Source: Calliopum simillimum (lineage: Eukaryota; Arthropoda; Insecta; Diptera; Lauxaniidae). Taken from it: a stretch of DNA of 64,000 nt. The notes under the pieces are model-generated. The model ran no database searches. It was not told the DNA's origin and was given only the letters and a program-made list of their open reading frames with translations. Below, in pieces: positions 1 to 10,088 of this stretch; positions within the stretch are counted from its first letter, which is position 1, and each line of letters starts with the position of its first letter. The stretch covers positions 43,374,101 through 43,438,100 of the forward strand of contig OX638371.1 in the NCBI GenBank assembly GCA_951812925.1. The letters are read 5' to 3'. A program made the position numbers and the translations under genes.

Positions 1-560
1 ACCACTTTTTACCTTCAAAACGATAACAATACTTTCTTCAAAAGTTATTGCAGATTTAAGATGGTATCATGATTCAAGATGTCATGATATGTCCTCTTAA
101 ATCGGCCATAACTTTTAAAGGAAGTAATGTATGGCATTTTTTAAGGGCTCATTTTGAAGAAACACAATAGAACTATGTGATACATTTAGTAAAAAAAAAT
201 AATGAAGATTTTGTGCAGTTTGCATCGAACCTCAAAAATAGCCATTTTTCATGAGTTTGACCTCAAATATCTTCAAATCCTGAAGTGGTGGGTCAATTTT
301 GACCTCGGATTCGGATTCAACACGTGGAGTTACTTCGGAAATGCTTAAAAACAAAACCTTGTTGGTATGTGTTATTTATTTAGAGAATTTATTACGTGCC
401 ATTTTTGACCCGGTAGTCCAAGGGTTAAGATTTTTTCCAGAATTGTTCTTTTAGTCTAGAGTCAACATAAGGACTACATTTAAAGTCGGTATCCATGATA
501 ATATGGACTTTATGAATTTTTGCCAAAAAAGTGTGCCTTTTGACCTATAGTGCAGCGGTT
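1..560. repeat. AT-rich non-coding sequence, part of a dispersed repeat
   Basis: No coding signal. The stretch around 130-290, with a GGCATTTTTTAAGGGCTC segment and a later 'AACCTCAAAAAT' segment, is a diverged relative of 4108-4270, so two members of one repeat family bracket the LINE cluster. I cannot name the family. Confidence 0.35.
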
Positions 561-599
561 GTACTCCTAGCCGGTGGTGCACTCGCGGCTGTTGATGTT

Positions 600-1673
600 A
601 AGGGGCGATCATCCTGTGCACTCTCCCCTTTTTGTCTGTTCTCAACCATAGAAATCTTTATGTCCCAGCTTTTCGACCTTTTCGGCTGATGAGGGGTCCA
701 GAGCAACTACGAGCTCCACGTGCTCGACCTTCTGAACTCTGTTCAGCACCCGCCAATCACCCAGACAAACGTCCGGATTCTGGGCCTTTACTTGACCCAG
801 AATTCGTTCGTTTATCCAGTTGCTTGAGCCCGGGAAGTAGCCGATGAAGATTTGGCTTTTGGCACTTCTGCCTCGTCCATTACCTTCAATTTAGCGCCTT
901 CCCAAGGCTCAAAAGCTGGTGCTAAAGCCTTTAACCAGGCTACAGTTACGTCATCAAGACAATTGAAGACCAGCCAACCAGGCTTGATACTGCAGCCTGC
1001 AAAATGGGGTCTCACCGGGCCATCCCTGTCGTCATAAACACCTTGTAGGATGCAGTTTTGCACCGCTACAATTTGTTCATGGGACCATATGCCCTGCAGA
1101 AAGTCGGCAGGCATAATGCCCACCTTCTTTGAAATAACCGCCTCCGCTAAGGTGGGCTTTGAGCTCTGAACTCCCGTGGGAATACTCTGCTCAGCCTCCT
1201 TCTCGGAAATGGTGCTGTTCCTGCCTCCAGATCCGCTTTGAGGAGCAAATCGCTTCACCGACCTAACAGGGGACGTCGGTGAGGTGCTGTTTGAGCGTCC
1301 GGGCTTGATGCCAGCCGTTGAACCCGGAGATCAAGGTTTTGAGTCTCTTGCGCCCGGCACCAGACAGCTTCACCTTCGCCCTTATTTGAGGCTCCTTGAC
1401 CGGGGCCAAGGAGTAAGCGGTGTGGTCAGACTGGGGCGAACTTAGGAGCATACGCTCCTGGTCCGAGGAGATGGATGCCCCCTCACCCAAATCTTGAGTG
1501 AGTGCCGCATTCTCCCCCCCTGGACCACCAGTAAGGAAACCTAGTACCCTATCCGGGAAGCCGTCGCAATCCATAGAGTCAATAGCCTCGGAACCATGTG
1601 CTCCGTCAGCTAGTGAAAGGTTACTAAGGCTATTCAAAGCCTCATTATGCACTTTTGTTGGTGTGCAGTCCAT
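600..1673 (-). pseudogene. LOA-like LINE ORF1 remnant with a DUF4780-type domain, frameshifted
   Basis: The minus strand reads from an ATG at 1673 into a Ser/Gly/Pro-rich N-terminal region and then a conserved domain: GIMPADFLQGIWSHEQIV, then GCSIKPGWLVFNCLDDVTVA and AFEPWEGAKLKVMDE. This order matches the DUF4780 domain found in ORF1 proteins of LOA/Bilbo-type non-LTR retrotransposons, where ORF1 is thought to bind element RNA. Reading must change frame between about 1290 and 1260 and again near 850. After the second shift an IFIGYFPGSSNW motif continues the domain toward 700, then stops appear. No ORF2 (endonuclease/RT) follows, so this is a 3'-deleted relic. It is visibly more GC-rich than its surroundings. 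Family assignment is from motif memory and moderately sure. Confidence 0.6.
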
Positions 1674-3480
1674 TGTTTTTTTATTTATTTATTTATTTGA
1701 GTCTTTGAATAATAACAACCCTTACAGACTAGAACAAATTGAAATTAAACATATGAAAATAATTGATATAAACTTAAATACAATGAAAATTTAATTAAGC
1801 TGAGAGCCTTAGCAATATAGATTTAAATTGAGCTTTATTCAGACAAAAATCAATTGAAATATCTTTATATAATTTATTTAACAATAAAAGAGTTCTATTA
1901 ATGGGCTCATTTATGGCATAGTTCGACCTGTGACATTTAATATAAAAATAATCAGAAGATCGTAAAGCCCTAGAGGGAATGTTAAAAGCTATTAGCTGTA
2001 GGATGTCAGGACAATCAATGAAACCATTAATGACGTCATAAATAAACATAATGCTGTGAACAAGACGCCGATTTTCAAGAGTTTCAAGATAAATGAGCAA
2101 ACAACGTGCATTGTATGATGGTAACGGTTCAGTAAAACCCAAAGAGTGTAAGGCAAACTTAATAAATTTCCTTTGAACACGCTCTAAGCGAGTAATGTGG
2201 ACCCCATAGTAAGGATTCCAAATAAATGAAGCGTATTCCAAATTGGATCTTACAAATGAAGTATAGAGAAGTTTCTTGGTAAAAGGATCTATAAATGCAG
2301 CACTATTCCTTTTAATAAATGCTAAAAGGGAATAGGCTTTAGGCAAAATATGATTTACATGATTTGTAAAGTTTAACCGTGAGTCAAAGTAAATCCCAAG
2401 ATCACGAATTTGATCAACTCTAGTTAGAGGCACATCTTCTATACTATATAAATGCAACAAAGGATTATTAAGTTTAGAAAAGGTCATATAAAAGCATTTA
2501 CTTAAGTTCAAAGTCAAGCAATTGTTACTGAACCAAATAACAACATTATTCAATTCATTTTGGAGAGTGCAACAATCAGATGTATTACTAACTTTATAAT
2601 AAATTTTTAAATCATCAGCATATAAGGAAAAACGTACCAAAGAAAAACAAGTTGAAATATCATTAATATATAGAATGAATAACAGTGGACCAAGTATGCT
2701 GCCTTGTGGTACACCAGAAGTTATTAAGAAAGATCGTGATTTAACATCATCAATGGCTACAAAAGAGAACCTATTTGATAGGTATGATTTTAGCCAAGAA
2801 AGGAACATTGAATGGAAACCTAGTTTGGATAGTTTAGAAATTAATAAACAGTGAGAAACTTTATCAAAAGCTTTCGATATATCCGAATAAATAACGTCCA
2901 CTTGATCACCACTTTCAAATGTGTTAATACAATATCTTGTTAAGGTACAGAGATTTGTAAGAGTAGATCTTCCAGGTAGAAAACCATGTTGGTACGGACA
3001 AACTATATTTTTTACGGCAAAGATAACTTTATCCTTAACTATCTTTTCAAAAAGCTTTGAGATATTAGTGAGCTTTGATATTGGTCTGTAATTTTCTACG
3101 TTATTTTTATTTCCCGATTTAAAGATAGGAGAGATTACAGAAATTTTCCATTTATCAATGAAAACGCCACTAGCAAGCGATTTATTAAAAATTTTTAAAA
3201 GTGGGACAGATATAGTTTTAACACATTGTATAAGTAAGTAAGAACTAAGTCCATCAAGATCTGATTTAAAACCATTTTTCAAACCAGTAAACTGAGGGCA
3301 CCAAAATTTATGAAAGAGTTTTCATTACCAGGTACAATTTGACTAATAGAGAAATGGTCATCAAAACTTGAAACAAAAAATTTTTCAAATAAATCAACAG
3401 TATCAGACAGAGAATTTGAAGATTTATCTTTGAAAAACATAGATGAAGGAATATATGAAGAACCTTTCTTCGTGGAATGT
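1674..3480 (-). mobile_element. 5'-truncated non-LTR retrotransposon, CR1/jockey group, minus strand
   Basis: The 3' end is a simple (AAATA)n tail, seen on the + strand as repeated TTTAT at about 1676-1699, abutting the ATG of the LOA-like ORF1. The 5' end is near 3480, where jockey-like coding sequence gives way to unrelated GC-rich sequence. The element keeps only the RT half of ORF2, typical of incomplete target-primed reverse transcription. I could not find a clear target-site duplication. It inserted between the LOA-like 5' region (3481-4090) and its ORF1. Confidence 0.7.
1795..3480 (-). pseudogene. LINE ORF2 reverse transcriptase (truncated, one frameshift)
   Basis: About 495 codons read without interruption from 3282 down to 1795. 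RT blocks are in order: the PIFKSGNKNNVENYRPIS block, HGFLPGRSTLTNL, SDISKAFDKVSH (first catalytic Asp), SGVPQGSILGPLLF and LYADDLKIY (the YADD catalytic pair), followed by the LGIYFDSRLNF thumb block and a C-terminal Trp/Tyr-rich region. The catalytic residues are all present. The segment upstream (3283-3480; SSNSLSDTVDLFEKFF) belongs to the same protein but is in another frame, so one shift lies near 3280. There is no endonuclease domain, so the copy cannot move by itself. The FGRST/SKAFD style favours the CR1/jockey group; the exact clade is uncertain. Confidence 0.8.
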
Positions 3481-4090
3481 CCACGAAATATTAAGATAAA
3501 GGAAACATGTCCCCATAGCGGGATAGTTAAATTAAACCGTGGGTTCGCCAGACCTTGCACGCAAACAAGTTCGCACGCGTAGCTGTTCCACGGCGATTTT
3601 AGAAGGTTTTTAATGGCTGAATCTGCCCGCACTCCAGGTCCTAAGACCTGATGTGCGGACAGGTTCATCCCATAGTGTTTTCCTTCACCCCGCACGACTA
3701 TCGGCAATCCTAGCTTCGTAGAGACATGACCGTGCCAGAACCAAGATCATCGGTCTGACAGATAGTCGCACTTCCCAGAAATTAGGGCTGACCGATTGGC
3801 TAGTTGACTGAGCGAGTGATTCGATTTGATTCACTTGCCTGCTCCCCAAGACGCTCATAATTTTGAAGAAAGGTAATGCAATGAAAGGAGCCATTCGGAC
3901 ACAACTAACCGGCTACCCTCCAGTGGAGGAGGATTTTTATCGACCTACCAGTCTAGATCCGTAGTGTTCGGTTTGTAGTAAAGTCACCCCTTACAGGATG
4001 TAGCTCTTTGCCACGCACTAATAGTCTTGACGACAGCTAAACTATATATTCGCGTCATGTCGCCCTATAGTAAACTACTTACCCTTGGGT
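3481..4090 (-). repeat. GC-richer LINE 5'-end fragment, probably LOA-like
   Basis: This block is compositionally like the ORF1 remnant at 600-1673 and lies directly on the other side of the inserted CR1/jockey element, so I infer it is the 5' untranslated part of the same LOA-like element. It contains several short stem-like motifs (for example the self-complementary CCTCCAGTGGAGG near 3918-3930) and no convincing coding frame. Confidence 0.35.
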
Positions 4091-4649
4091 TAATGCACGC
4101 CGTGTTGTATGGCACTTTTTAAGAGCTCGTGTGAAAGGTAAAAAGTGGTAGTCAGTAATGAATTATGCAAAAAAAATATAAAAAAAGAATTAGCGCAGTC
4201 TACAACTAACCTCGAAAGTAGAAAAAGTACTAATTTTTCGTATATTAACCTCAAATGCAAAAATTATGCGTACTTTTACCCAAGTAATTTGGACTAGTAC
4301 TATCTTCAGTATTTTCTTATAAGAAATTGAAAAACAGTTTCTTCTTTTTCTTTTTTGTCTGTTTTTTGCAACCAGACTTTGAATAAATCAGAATTGCGGA
4401 AGAAAAGTTACATGACAAAATATGAATTAAAAAAAAAAATTTAAAAGCTTACACAAAATTCGAAATTTAAAAAACAAAAATTTAAAAACCAGGGGTCTCT
4501 TTTGATACTTAGATTTTTTAACAGAAAACCAAAATATATTTAAGTGTTTTAAACTAAATCGTATTATACATCCATTACTATCTTTGATGCAACCTTTGAT
4601 TCTTCCATTATTTTGAAATAGAATTATAATTTTCTCTGTTCTATTTCAG
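4091..4649. other. kug: AT-rich upstream/intronic sequence before the first kug coding exon
   Basis: No gene. It starts with the diverged repeat related to 130-290 and becomes extremely A/T-rich. It ends in a pyrimidine tract, TTTCTCTGTTCTATTTCAG, which is a good splice acceptor at 4648-4649. The sequence just upstream of the first coding exon is therefore probably an intron, and the promoter and 5' untranslated exon(s) lie further upstream, perhaps outside the window. Confidence 0.5.
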
Positions 4650-4703
4650 ATAAAAAACTATGAAAAATAATGAAGGCGGTCGCTTTTTAAAGGACATTGT
4701 AAT
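4650..4703 (+). promoter_or_regulatory. kug: 5' leader of kug coding exon 1 with two short upstream ORFs
   Basis: Between the acceptor and the chosen start ATG (4704) are two upstream ATGs. One at 4670 encodes six codons and stops at 4690. One at 4660 runs 18 codons in another frame and overlaps the main start, stopping at 4716. An in-frame TGA at 4671-4673 limits how far upstream the main frame could begin. Such uORFs commonly lower initiation at the main ATG; no effect can be read from sequence alone. Confidence 0.4.
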
Positions 4704-5555
4704 ATGTATATCATGAGAAATACAGTTATTGGAAACCAACATCAACATATCACTTGGTGGACTATATTAACTGTACTTTATATAAAAATCCATCCTTCAC
4801 AGCTGGACAAAAATTCATCACAAAGTTTAACAACGACAGATGGTGTCGATCTAAGCATTCCACAATTCAGTGAAGATATATACAAATTCAAACATAATAT
4901 TTACAATGTTTCCATACCAGAGAATAGTGTTGGGAAAACATACGCGACTGCAGCACCACATGAAGACAGATTAGGAATAAAAATTAATTATAATGTAGAC
5001 GTTAAGTATAGAATAATTTCTGGTGATCGTGATAAGCTGTTTAAAGTGGAGGAGAGAACAGTTGGTGACTTTGCATTTTTATCAATTCGAACACGAACGA
5101 GTAATGTAGTTTTAAATAGAGAAAAATCCGATGAATACAGCTTAGTTATAAAAGCTATTGTTACCATTCCACAAAACGACACAGATTATACATATGAAAC
5201 AGAAACTGTAGTTCACATACAGGTTCTTGATCGTAACGATCTGAGCCCATTGTTTTATCCAACAGAGTATGAAAAGACTGTTCCAGAAGATATGGCAATC
5301 CATAAGAGTATTCTAACGGTGACAGCTGAAGATGCAGATCTGGGGATAAATGGTGAAATATATTATAGTTTTTTCAACGATAATGAGTTCTTTGCTATTC
5401 ACCCTACAAGTGGAGTTATAACTTTGACAAGACCGTTACGATTTTCGGAAAATGCACGATATGAGTTAACCGTATTTGCAAGTGACAGAACTGCTGCAAT
5501 AAGTCATCGCAGTTTCCAAGGGAGCAAAGCCAAAGTTGTAATAAAAGTTGCACAG
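4704..5555 (+). CDS. kug: Fat-like protocadherin (kugelei/fat2), coding exon 1
   Basis: Encodes residues 1-284 of a giant atypical cadherin that in flies acts at the basal surface of follicle cells in planar polarity and collective migration. A short N-terminal hydrophobic stretch (WWTILTVLYI, about 19-28) is the likely signal peptide. Cadherin repeat 1 spans about 63-182 and contains the FAT1-3-type stretch GDFAFLSIRT (121-130), with VLDRNDLSPLF as the linker. Repeat 2 runs to the exon end, with DADLGINGE and AIHPTSGVI. These segments match the N-termini of vertebrate FAT1-3 much better than Drosophila fat (ft), hence the kug call. ATG 4704 was chosen because a stop lies in frame at 4671. 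The exon ends in CAG|GTATGA, phase 0. A nearby alternative start is the Met at codon 4. Confidence 0.88.
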
Positions 5556-6744
5556 GTATGAATTCGTATCCGTATTTTATGTTCTATAGATATTAGTCTC
5601 TATGTTGTCACTCAAACGTATTGCAATGCAAATTTCGAAACTGATCACGAAAGTGCAAATTATTGAAATTGTTTGTATGTTTGTTACTTATGGACTCGGA
5701 AACTGATTGATTTGAATGAAACCTTCACAGTATCTTACTATTAGAAAAAGCCAGGTCCTAGGCTAAAAAAGTGGGCGGTGCCAAGTCCCCCTGAAAACTA
5801 ATTAGTAATATCTCTGAAACTACTGGAAACTAGCACTGAAACTAATTGAAATTTGTTTTTTATATGAATTAAGAGTACCGGAATAAATAATGTCCATTGG
5901 AAAGAAGGGCATATTTAAAAAATAAAGTCTTATCTCTGAAACTATTTAAGGCACATAGATGAGATGCCTTTTGTACAAGACAAGGTGTAGCAACGCACGC
6001 CAGGGAAAGCTTGTTTTTAATAATATTAAAATTATATGTATACTAGGGTGACAGTTAAAATATCCGTTTCTGTGTCGCCCACTCAAAAGACTTTAAATCA
6101 ATACAAATAAGTCCCCTGTTAAATTTTTTTTATCAAATCCCATTCTTTTCAGGGGCCGTACGACGAAAAATTGCGGAAAGTGTGTTTAAAGTCTCATCCT
6201 ATTGACACATATGTTAAAGGGAAAGGTGAAGCAACTCACACCGAAATATTGTCTTTATAAAAAAATTTAAATTTATTTGTTTAATTTTTTTTATGTACGA
6301 TATTGCTGTATCTGCTATAACTGCACTATTGCATGACGTGAATAAAAAAAAAATTATGCGCGTGAAAAAGAGATCATTTACATAGTGACATGATATGGAG
6401 GAAAAAAGTTGATTAACATTTTTTTATGAAAATTCCTTTCACATGGGAAAAAATAAGGTTTTAGAGTTGAGATAGAAAGCTGAAATTTTCAGGGAATTTT
6501 TTTTTCGTTATTTACTTTATTTATTTAGAGTCTATTGAGGGGGCCGCACGTCGAAAATTCCGGAAAGTGTGTATTTTACTGTCACAAAAATGTATACTCG
6601 TATTATGCCCTTTCGTGCTATAAACCACATAAGTGGAAAACTTCAAAATTTTCAGTTTCTTCGTGTACGTGTATAAGGCCTTAGAGTGACGATATGCAAA
6701 GAGATGGATGGTGGATGTCCGTACTAACAAATATCGTGAAAGCT
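5556..6744 (+). other. kug: kug intron 1, left part
   Basis: No coding exon seen. It has scattered remnants of the kind of degenerate repeat found at 8700-9990 and 38080-38460, with short phrases such as GTGGGCGGTGCCAAGT and TCGCCCACTC. A segment at about 6152-6185 (GGGGCCGTACGACGAAAA) recurs with changes at about 6538-6570 (GGGGCCGCACGTCGAAAA), 385 bp apart. Confidence 0.5.
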
Positions 6745-7552
6745 CGAACTTTATATATATGTCATTTTGAAGGAACATTTGACAGCTGTCAAAATTTGTC
6801 AACAAAACAATTTTATCTTGTGTGCATCATTATTATTTATCACGATGAATAACTTCGAAAATTGGAGAAAAAGACAGTTCTGTTGGGTCATTTTTTTGCA
6901 AAGAAAACTGCTGCCAAAAGTCATTTTTGCATCGGATCGTGACTGGGGATGAAAAATGGATCCATTACGACAACCCGAAACGCAAACATTCATATATGAA
7001 GCCCGGACAACCAGGACCTTCCCAGCCAAAGGCAAATATCCATGGTGCCAAGTTAATGCTCTGTAATGCTCACAGGTGACCTCTATCGAACACAATTAAT
7101 ACGTTTGAAGCGTGCTATCATCGAAAAACGCCCGGAAAATGCGACCAGACACGAAGCAATAATTTTTCATCATGACAACGCTCGGCCACATATTGCTGCC
7201 CCAGTCAAAAATTACCTGGAAAACAACGGAAAACAACGGATGGGAAATTTTGCCTCACTTGCTTTATAGCCCAGACCTTGCACCATGAGACTACCATTTG
7301 TTCCGATCGATGCAGAATGCCCTATCAGGAATACGCTTCACTTAAGTTCAAGATATCGAAAATTGGATAGATTCATTTTTGGCCGCCAAGCCGGCGCAAT
7401 TTTTTTGGGATGGAATTCATAATTGCCTGAAAGATGGGGAAATGTTGTAGCTTCCAATGGAGAATACTTTGAATAAAATATATTGTAACAGTTTTCCACA
7501 ATAAAGCATCAAATTTCGCTTAAAAATTCCGGTTTTTAAGTTGTACACCCAA
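6745..7552 (+). mobile_element. mariner-type transposon relic (transposase pseudogene)
   Basis: On the + strand the transposase can be followed in fragments: a catalytic-region block with VTGDEKWIHYDN written across 6931-6975, then RLKRAIIEKRPENATRHEAI and the signature HHDNARPHIAAPVKNYL at about 7160-7220, then a frameshifted tail to about 7480. HHDNARPH is the second-Asp motif of mariner DD34D transposases. The N-terminal DNA-binding half is missing and several frameshifts and stops are present. The sequence TTGTACACCCAATA at 7540-7553 is a plausible right terminal repeat; I did not find its left partner. It cannot encode an active enzyme. Confidence 0.75.
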
Positions 7553-7560
7553 TACAATTA

Positions 7561-8212
7561 CACTGTGTAACAAAATTTGGTCGCCAAAAGTTTTCTCGGA
7601 TCTGACGCCGCGGGGTGAAAATATAGGCCAAAATAAAAGACAATTGGGCTCAAAGAGAAACTATATTCCAGAAAAAAAATTGGGGTAATTGATATTGGTT
7701 CAAAAGTTCTTAGAAATATAGTGATGTCGTGCAAGTCTTTTTTCAGCATTAGAGAAAAACAAGACATCCTACGAAAAAAGTGTATATGGCATAAAATGCT
7801 TAGAATTATCTAAGAAATACGTGTGAGTTTTTTGGAACATATCAAATTTTTTTTTCGGACCTTTTGAAAAATTATAAAATGTCTCAGAAAATTCTGAAAA
7901 AAATTCACACATATTCCTTAGGTAATTCTAAGCATTTTATGCCATATGCACTTTTTTGGGAATTTTGTGCTCTAACGTATATATGGACGAGACGAACAAA
8001 ACCTCACCACCAAATGCAATAAAACTCAGTTAACTTACGAGATGTGTTGAAAAGAACACGTAATTCAAGATGCAAAATCAAACGACCTTTTCTCAAAAAC
8101 TAGAGCCAACTTGAACAAACTGAGCCAAATGGTCTTTCATTTTGGCCTATATTTTTACCCCGCAGCGTCAGATCCGAGTAAACTTTTGGCGACCAAATTT
8201 TGTTCCACAGTG
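7561..8212. mobile_element. 652-bp non-autonomous inverted-repeat element (MITE-like)
   Basis: The ends are inverted copies of about 80 bp: CACTGTG, then AACAAAATTTGGTCGCCAAA at the left and the reverse complement at 8137-8212, differing at a few sites. A second inner inverted pair (GCATAAAATGCTTAGAATTA near 7790 and its complement near 7930) extends the fold. There is no coding capacity. Flanking dinucleotides are TA at the left and TT at the right, so the target duplication and superfamily are unresolved. Confidence 0.7.
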
Positions 8213-8699
8213 TTATTTTACATACATATTTCTGTTAAAATGTATTAAGTACTGACCCGGCAAACGTTGTTCTGCCATTTCTCGTAGGTTGTGCGATGAT
8301 TTTAGTATGGATGATGTCAATCTTTGCTGTCTAGATCAGTGGTCGGCAAGTAGTTATAAGCGGGGTCCGTACACAATAAACAATAATCGGAAAAAAAAAT
8401 TAGATTTTAATAAATAACTTCTAAATGGTAAATTTCTTTTTAACATATAATAAAAATTACTTGTAGAGCATTTGACTCTTCATAAAAAAGATTCGGGCAC
8501 TTTTCCCCGTGCGACTCACAGTTCATAAGTTATAGTGATTTGATAAGCAACATAAGTTCATAAGTTATCGCAATTTGTTAAGGCCAAAATATATTCCCCT
8601 ATTCATAAATATATGTAAAAATTAGATTTTAACTAAAAATTCGATCCATACGTTTTTTTACTGCCGGATCCTAGACTACATGTGAATCGAAAAATTGCG

Positions 8700-9370
8700 A
8701 TTTGAAAAATATTTTTGTATGAAGGCCACGCTTAATAAATCTTTTTTTTTTCAGAAAGTTTCCCTTTAATCCTCCTCCACACTTAATTCCATGAAAATCG
8801 GTGCAGCAATATGGTCTTAAAAAATATTTTTGTTTGAGGGGCCACCCTAAATATAGATGCTAATTTTTTTTTTTTTTTTTTAGAAATCTTTCCTTCAATC
8901 CCCCTCCATACTTAATTTCATGAAAATCGGTGCATTATAACCCTAAAAAAATGTTTGCTATGAAAGCCACCCTAAATTGGATGCTAAATTAAAGTTTCAT
9001 AATCTATATAAAAGCCACTGTTGTAAATTTCATGTGAATTGATTTTGCGGCATTTATAAAAATGCGATTTAAAAATATTTTTGAATGAGGGCCACTCTAA
9101 ATATGCACCCTTATTAAAAGTTTTTTTAACATTAGCTGTTCCTATTAATTTAAAAGTTAAATTTCATGTGAATCGAAAAAATACGATCTAAAAATTTTTT
9201 TATATGAGGGCCACCCTAAATATCCATCCTAAAAAAAAGTTTTATAGTCTAAGCTGTGTCACTTAATATAAAAGCCACATGGTGTAGAATTAATGTGAAT
9301 CAATTGACCGGTATATATTTTTGTATGACGGCCACCCTAATAATGCACCTTATTGGTATGAAATATATGT
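8700..9370. repeat. Degenerate tandem array, six units of about 121 bp
   Basis: The phrase (A/G)GGCCACCCTAAATAT recurs at 8724, 8840, 8965, 9089, 9209 and 9330, that is at intervals of 116-125 bp. Each copy is preceded by ATTTTTGTATGAG-like sequence and followed by a TTTCATGTGAATCG-like segment. Units have diverged with indels, so the array is old. It has no coding potential and lies in kug intron 1. Confidence 0.75.
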
Positions 9371-9499
9371 ACTTTAAAACCTATTCTCATACCTACCAAA
9401 TACTTATATGTACATAAAAAATTTCATAAAAATCTGTTGAGCCGTTTCGGAGGTGTTCGACCACAAACATCGTGACACATGATTTTTATATATTACTAG

Positions 9500-9990
9500 T
9501 TTTCCCGGTGCGACTTTGTTCGCCCGTTCCCGATGCCCTTTACATATGTTCCAAGTGCCATCCATATCCATCGTCCTTCACTTCCAACGCCTCAGGTTTT
9601 TCAAGGTGAATAGAATATATATTTATGTACCAACTTTTATAATGATAGCTACTATAGTCGTAGAAATATAGCATTTTGAATACTTTTATTGTGCGGGGGG
9701 TGCAAATCCCTTACGTTCAATCCCTCTTAGGTTTTGCATGCTGAATAGTAGACCCAATAAGCATCCATTTTCCAAGTTTTATAATGATAGCTGATATAGG
9801 AACACTGATATAGCATTTTGTGTGTTTTTTTCATGTGAGGGATGTAACGTCCCTTCGTTCAATCCCCCTCAATGGTTGATGGCAGATACATTAAGCATAA
9901 GTTTACCAACTTTCATAATCATAGCTTACGAACATTCTACAGACCATAACAAACAATTTAAAAAAATATTATGTAAATCGGCCGTGTAGT
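9500..9990. repeat. Second degenerate repeat array, about three units of roughly 135 bp
   Basis: TTTATAATGATAGCT-like phrases recur at about 9628, 9775 and 9908, each followed by a TATAGCATTTT-like or ACGTTCAATCCC-like segment. The ends (CCCGGTGCGACTTTGTTCG near 9505 and TTCCGAGTCCATAAGC near 9990) resemble borders of interspersed fly repeats, but I cannot name the family. Confidence 0.5.
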
Positions 9991-10088
9991 TTCCGAGTCC
10001 ATAAGCTAAATACGAACACCATTTCATTTTTATATATTTAGAAGTATTAATTTAAAAATAATATAATAATAACATCATTATTTTTTAG

